64,000 nucleotides of DNA, taken from positions 1,762,501 to 1,826,500 of the forward strand of contig NC_011894.1 in the NCBI RefSeq assembly GCF_000022085.1, in the 5' to 3' direction. The stretch comes from Methylobacterium nodulans ORS 2060. GTDB taxonomy: Bacteria; Pseudomonadota; Alphaproteobacteria; Rhizobiales; Beijerinckiaceae. The position numbers were made by a program, and so were the translations under genes. Shown here piece by piece: positions 60,533 through 64,000 of the stretch (its first letter is position 1; each line of letters begins with the position of its first letter). The notes under the pieces are model-generated. The model saw nothing but the letters and a program-made list of their open reading frames with translations. It was not told the DNA's origin and made no database searches.

Positions 60533-61489
60533 ATGGTTCTCCGACGGCAAGACATGGTCCACCGCCCCCTGCGCATCGGCACCCGCGGCAGCCCGATGGC
60601 GCTCGCCCAGACCGGCATGGTCCGCGACCGCATCGCCGCCGCGCATCCTCACCTCGCCGAACCCGGCGCGATGGAACTCGTCGTGGTCAACACGGTGGCG
60701 GACAAGGTCCTCGACCGGCCGCTCTCGGCCATCGGCGGCAAGGGGCTGTTCACCAAGGAACTCGAACAGGCGCTGTTCGCCGGCGAGATCGACCTCGCCG
60801 TCCACTCGATGAAGGACGTCGAGACCTGGCTGCCGGACGGGCTCGTCATCGCCAGCATCCTTGAGCGGGACGACCCGCGCGATGCCTTCCTGTCGCTCAA
60901 GGCGCGGAGCCTCGCCGAGCTGCCGGCCGGCAGCCGCGTCGGCACCTCGTCCCTGCGGCGGGGCGCGCAGGTGCTGATGCGCCGGCCGGACCTGCAGATC
61001 GTGCCGCTGCGCGGCAACGCCAACACCCGCATCCGCAGGCTGGAGGAGGGGGCCTGCGATGCGACGCTGCTCGCCATTGCGGGGCTGGAGCGGCTCGGCC
61101 TCGCCCATCTGGCGCAGGAGGTGATGGGCACCGACACGATGCTGCCCGCGGTGGCGCAGGGCGCGCTCGGCATCGAGTGCCGCGCGGCCGATCAGGAGCT
61201 CATCGACCTCCTCCAGGCGGTGGCCTGTCCCCGCACCACCACGGCGCTCGCCGCCGAGCGCGGGCTCCTCGCCGAGCTCGACGGTTCCTGCCGCACGCCG
61301 ATCGCGGCGCTGGCCGAGATCGAGGGCGACCGGCTCACCCTTAACGGCCTTCTGTTCCTGCCCGATGGCAGCGCGCATTGGGCGACGACGCGCAGCGGCC
61401 CGGCCGCCGAGGCCGCCGCCATCGGCAAGGAGGCCGGGGCGGACCTGAAGGCGCAGGCGGGCGAGACCTATCGCAAGCACCTGCAATAG
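60533..61489 (+). CDS. hemC: Hydroxymethylbilane synthase (porphobilinogen deaminase)
   Basis: A 318-residue enzyme that joins four porphobilinogens into preuroporphyrinogen for heme and cobalamin. The cofactor Cys is Cys253 in LDGSCRTPIAAL, and the catalytic Asp lies in DLAVHSMKDVETWLPDG. VGTSSLRRGAQ and PLRGNANTRIRRLEEG bind the growing chain. GAGG lies before the ATG at 60533; a GTG one codon earlier and an ATG at 60554 are alternatives. No other heme gene is adjacent. Confidence 0.96.
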   Translation: MVLRRQDMVHRPLRIGTRGSPMALAQTGMVRDRIAAAHPHLAEPGAMELVVVNTVADKVLDRPLSAIGGKGLFTKELEQALFAGEIDLAVHSMKDVETWLPDGLVIASILERDDPRDAFLSLKARSLAELPAGSRVGTSSLRRGAQVLMRRPDLQIVPLRGNANTRIRRLEEGACDATLLAIAGLERLGLAHLAQEVMGTDTMLPAVAQGALGIECRAADQELIDLLQAVACPRTTTALAAERGLLAELDGSCRTPIAALAEIEGDRLTLNGLLFLPDGSAHWATTRSGPAAEAAAIGKEAGADLKAQAGETYRKHLQ

Positions 61490-61512
61490 GCCGCCCGGCT
61501 CGTCCGGAGATC

Positions 61513-63630
61513 TCACTCCAATCGCACCACCACACTGTCGCTCGCGCCCGTCGCGTCCATGACGGAGATGCGCGCGAAGCCGGCCCCGTCCGGCTGCCAT
61601 TCGGCCTGGCGGCGCGACGCTTCGGGCAGCGGCAGGCTGTTGACCATCCAGGTGAGCGGCAGCGTGCCGCCGAGCGCCTTGAGGGCGAGCCCAGCGGGCG
61701 CGCCTTCGCCGAGGCCGACATCGACCCGGGCGCCGTCCGGCGGATAGGCGATGCGCAACGGGGCGCCGGGCGCCTCGCCGGCCACCTTCGGGGCGTCGCG
61801 GCGGATGTGGCGCAGGGGCGGCGGCAGGCCCGCCGTAGTGGTGACGAGCGCGTCGCGGGGAGCGGCGACCGGCTCCGGCTCGCCGCCGTAGCGGGCGAAG
61901 GCATCGAACAGGATCGGCGCTGCGGCGAGACGCCCGACGAGGCCCGGCACGCTCGCCCCGTCCGGCCGCCCGACCCAGACCGCGACGGTGATGCGCCGGT
62001 CGAATCCCACCGCCCAGGCGTCGCGGTAGCCGTAGGAGGTGCCGGTCTTGTAGGCGATGCGGTTCGGCAGCGCGTTCTCCGGCGGCGGCGTGCCGCGCAA
62101 GGTATCCGCCACGTACCAGGCGGCCACGCCCTCGGCGATGCGGGGCAGGTCGCGCGGGGGCGGCGGGTCGGCGTCGCGCCGCCGCACGAGATCCGGCACG
62201 AGCCCGCCGCGGGCCAGCCCCGCATAGAGGCGCGCGAGGTCGGCAAGCGTGATCCCGAGGCCGCCGAGCGCCACCGGCAGGCCGGGCGCCGCGTCCCGGG
62301 GGAGCGCGATCGCCGCCCCGCCGGCCCGCAGCCGGGCGATGAAGCGCGCGGGGCCGACCAGGTCCAGAAGCTCGACGGCCGGCACGTTGAGGGACATCTG
62401 CAGGGCGCGCCGGGCCGTCACCGTGCCCTGGAACGTCTGGTCGAAATTCTCGGGCGCGTAGGAGGCGCCGAAGCGCGAGGGCCGGTCCTCGATCAGCGTT
62501 TCGGGATGGGCGAGCCCGCTCTCGAAGGCGAGCGCGTAGACGAAGGGCTTGAGCGCCGAGCCCGGCGAGCGCAGCGCGCCCGCCATGTCGATCGCCCCCG
62601 ACCGGGAGGCATCGAGATAGCCGGCGCTGCCGACATGAGCCCGCACCTCGCCGGTGGGGTTGTCGATCACCAGGATCGCCGTCGAGAGGCCCGGGCCGAG
62701 GGCGGCGATCCGCTCCGCGGCGAGCGCCTCCAGGCTCGCCTGAAGCCGCGCCTCGATGGTGAGGCGATGGACCGGACGGGCGGGCGCCTGCGCCAGGGCG
62801 GCCTCTGCCGCATGGGCGGCCAGCATCGGGAAGGGGCGGCGCTGCCGCGGCACCGGCTCGGCCTTGGCCGCCTCGGCCTCGTCCCGCCGCACCACGCCGC
62901 GCGCTGCCGCGCGATCGAGGACGCGGTCGCGGGCGCGCTTGGCGGCCTCGGGAAAGCGGTCGGGCCGGCGGGTCTCGGGGGCCTGGGGCAGGGCGACGAG
63001 GAGCGCCGCCTCCGCCAGCGACAGCCGCCCCGGCTCGTGGCCGAAATAGGCGAGGCTCGCCGCCCGCGCGCCCTCGACCGGTCCGCCATAGGGGGCGAGG
63101 GCGAGGTAGAGCCGCAGCACCCCCTCCTTGCCCAGCCGCCGCTCCAGCTCGATCGCGCGCCGCATCTGGCGCAGCTTCGCGCCGAGCGAGCGCTCGGCCC
63201 GGGGCTCGACGAGGCGCGCGACCTGCATCGAGAGCGTCGAGCCCCCCGACACGATCCGGCCCGCCCGCAGCCATTGGCCGGCGGCGCGCAGCAGGGCGGC
63301 CGGGTCGATCCCGGGATGATGCGCGAAGCGCCGGTCCTCGTAGGCCATGAGCATGGCGAGGTAGCGCGGATCGACGGCCGTCGGGGCGAGCGGCAGGCGC
63401 CAGCGCCCATCCGCGGTCGCGAAGGGGCGCAGCAGCGTGCCGTGCCGGTCAAGGACGATGGGGGAGCGGGCCTCGGCGGCGGAGAGGTCGAGGTCGCCGC
63501 CGCGGGCGAACCGCCACCACAGGCCGGTCCCACCGGCGAGCCCCAGGACAGCGAGGAACAGGAGCGCGAGGCGGATGCTCCGCCGCACCCATCTCCGATC
63601 CGCGCCCCGTGGCGGCTCCCTGGTCGTCAT
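61513..63630 (-). CDS. pbpC: Penicillin-binding protein 1C
   Basis: A 705-residue bifunctional peptidoglycan synthase. One membrane helix (about 20-38), then the glycosyltransferase domain with the catalytic Glu98 in AYEDRRFAHHPGIDP, then a transpeptidase with SPGSALKPF (near 360) and KTGTSYGYRD (near 526), and the C-terminal BiPBP_C beta domain characteristic of PbpC (GAPLRIAYPPDGARVDV). AGGAG precedes the ATG at 63630; upstream in-frame codons run into repeat A4. The alpha-2-macroglobulin partner often found beside pbpC is not seen within the window. Confidence 0.95.
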   Translation of the reverse strand: MTTREPPRGADRRWVRRSIRLALLFLAVLGLAGGTGLWWRFARGGDLDLSAAEARSPIVLDRHGTLLRPFATADGRWRLPLAPTAVDPRYLAMLMAYEDRRFAHHPGIDPAALLRAAGQWLRAGRIVSGGSTLSMQVARLVEPRAERSLGAKLRQMRRAIELERRLGKEGVLRLYLALAPYGGPVEGARAASLAYFGHEPGRLSLAEAALLVALPQAPETRRPDRFPEAAKRARDRVLDRAAARGVVRRDEAEAAKAEPVPRQRRPFPMLAAHAAEAALAQAPARPVHRLTIEARLQASLEALAAERIAALGPGLSTAILVIDNPTGEVRAHVGSAGYLDASRSGAIDMAGALRSPGSALKPFVYALAFESGLAHPETLIEDRPSRFGASYAPENFDQTFQGTVTARRALQMSLNVPAVELLDLVGPARFIARLRAGGAAIALPRDAAPGLPVALGGLGITLADLARLYAGLARGGLVPDLVRRRDADPPPPRDLPRIAEGVAAWYVADTLRGTPPPENALPNRIAYKTGTSYGYRDAWAVGFDRRITVAVWVGRPDGASVPGLVGRLAAAPILFDAFARYGGEPEPVAAPRDALVTTTAGLPPPLRHIRRDAPKVAGEAPGAPLRIAYPPDGARVDVGLGEGAPAGLALKALGGTLPLTWMVNSLPLPEASRRQAEWQPDGAGFARISVMDATGASDSVVVRLE

Positions 63631-63768
63631 CCGGCTCCTGCCCGGCTGATCCCGACGGCCCGAGACATTCCCGCCTCGGGCCGTTGCCATGCCCCACGGA
63701 CCATGGCGCATTTCGCGGCCGGAGGCGATGCCGGGCCGGCCCTGACACGGATGAACCCGGCTACAAGG

Positions 63769-63970
63769 CCCCCGATGGCAGCCCCACCGGCCCTCATGCT
63801 GAGGCGGCCGGCGCCAGCCGGCCCTCGAAGCACCCCGGACCGGTGATCCCGGCCACCTGGAGCTTGGATGAGCGTTCAGGGGTGCTTCGAGGCTCCGTGC
63901 GATCTTCGATCGCCAGGAGCACCTCAGCATGAGGAGCGGGGCGGCTGCCACGCAGGTCAGGTTCTATTCA
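63769..63970. repeat. Family A dispersed palindromic element, copy A4
   Basis: Ends CCTCATGCTGAGG (63792-63804) and CCTCAGCATGAGG (63922-63934), inner arms CCTCGAAGCACC/GGTGCTTCGAGG and a right half GCGATCTTCGATCGCC that is the complement of the left half of A1. It ends GGTTCTATTCA, the family right end. It lies in the leader region of pbpC. Confidence 0.8.
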
Positions 63971-64000
63971 GGCGGGTTCGATCCCGACCATGCCGGCCTC
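63968..64000 (-). CDS. Possible C-terminal end of a gene continuing beyond the window
   Basis: On the minus strand, ten codons read EAGMVGIEPA and a TGA stop, and the stop is joined to the right end of A4 exactly as the chpT and HTH-gene stops are joined to their copies. The frame enters from outside the window. With only ten residues the product cannot be identified; the call rests mainly on the repeat-junction pattern. Confidence 0.25.
   Translation of the reverse strand, partial: EAGMVGIEPA

Noticed and set aside
63972..63991. GGGTTCGATCCC, resembling the T-loop of a tRNA
   Set aside because: Only two of the five T-stem pairs form, and there is no acceptor stem, anticodon arm or D arm in the flanking sequence; the upstream side is repeat A4.

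Overview
The window is about 70% G+C and densely packed. Almost every gene looks like an ordinary chromosomal gene of a Hyphomicrobiales alphaproteobacterium, most likely Methylobacteriaceae (Methylobacterium or a close relative). The basis is gene content: ChpT, an EipA/DUF1134 protein, an IalB protein, a TIGR02302 protein next to lysA and a small lipoprotein, a helicase-S4-fdxA order upstream of carD, an RpoH with an EcfG-type promoter, and a ROSE-type thermometer before an Hsp20 gene. No 16S rRNA or diagnostic locus is present, so the genus is inference. I see no prophage, intact IS element, CRISPR array, rRNA or tRNA.

Layout. 1-5190: the start of a sugar acetyltransferase, purS-purQ, a pentonate-type IlvD/Edd dehydratase, a small membrane protein and an aminotransferase. 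5191-17040: a repeat-rich spacer, a DUF4118/HisKA_2 histidine kinase, a twin-helix small protein, the TIGR02302 protein, lysA, an LptM-like lipoprotein, a hybrid kinase, a block of repeats, and three envelope or coiled-coil genes ending in the EipA homologue. 17174-25390: a YHS protein, cysQ, chpT, then a five-gene chemosensory cluster cheA-cheW-cheY-cheB-cheR whose CheA carries two CheW-like domains and a receiver. 25803-33038: a small membrane protein, tsf and rpsB, a GST, a NarK-like transporter, IalB, an FkbM methyltransferase and a DUF992-like secreted protein. 33032-44040: zwf, an SDR, an acyl-CoA-dehydrogenase-like gene before cyanase, a ComF protein, two methyltransferases, DUF427, mutT, a SIMPL-domain protein, argJ and a LysR regulator. 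44237-51247: a phosphopantetheinyl transferase, rpoH, carD, fdxA, an S4 protein and a SUV3-like helicase. 51385-64000: a secreted protein, a PPOX-fold protein, pncB, an AI-2E-family transporter with an extra cytosolic domain, hisN, a hydrolase, hsp20, an HTH protein, a monooxygenase-fold protein, hemC and pbpC.

Two themes stand out. The first is a stress-regulation chain readable in the DNA: an EcfG-type promoter (GGAAC, 17 bp, CGTT) before rpoH, then a sigma-32-type promoter (CTTGAA, 15 bp, TCCGATAT) followed by a leader that folds as a ROSE thermometer before hsp20. The second is a set of dispersed palindromic repeats, here called A to E. Copies of families A, D and E sit flush against stop codons, so that the first bases of the repeat (TGATACC, TGATCCGG, TGAATAG) also serve as the stop codon of the neighbouring gene (chpT, lysR, hisN, a secreted Cys-rich protein, an HTH protein).

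Starts were chosen by ribosome-binding site and family length. Non-ATG starts are proposed for the hybrid kinase (GTG), the SIMPL protein (GTG), the coiled-coil protein (GTG), the 57138-58139 hydrolase (GTG) and the LysR regulator (TTG). Function calls rest on motif and family recognition from the translated sequence only; no database search was run.
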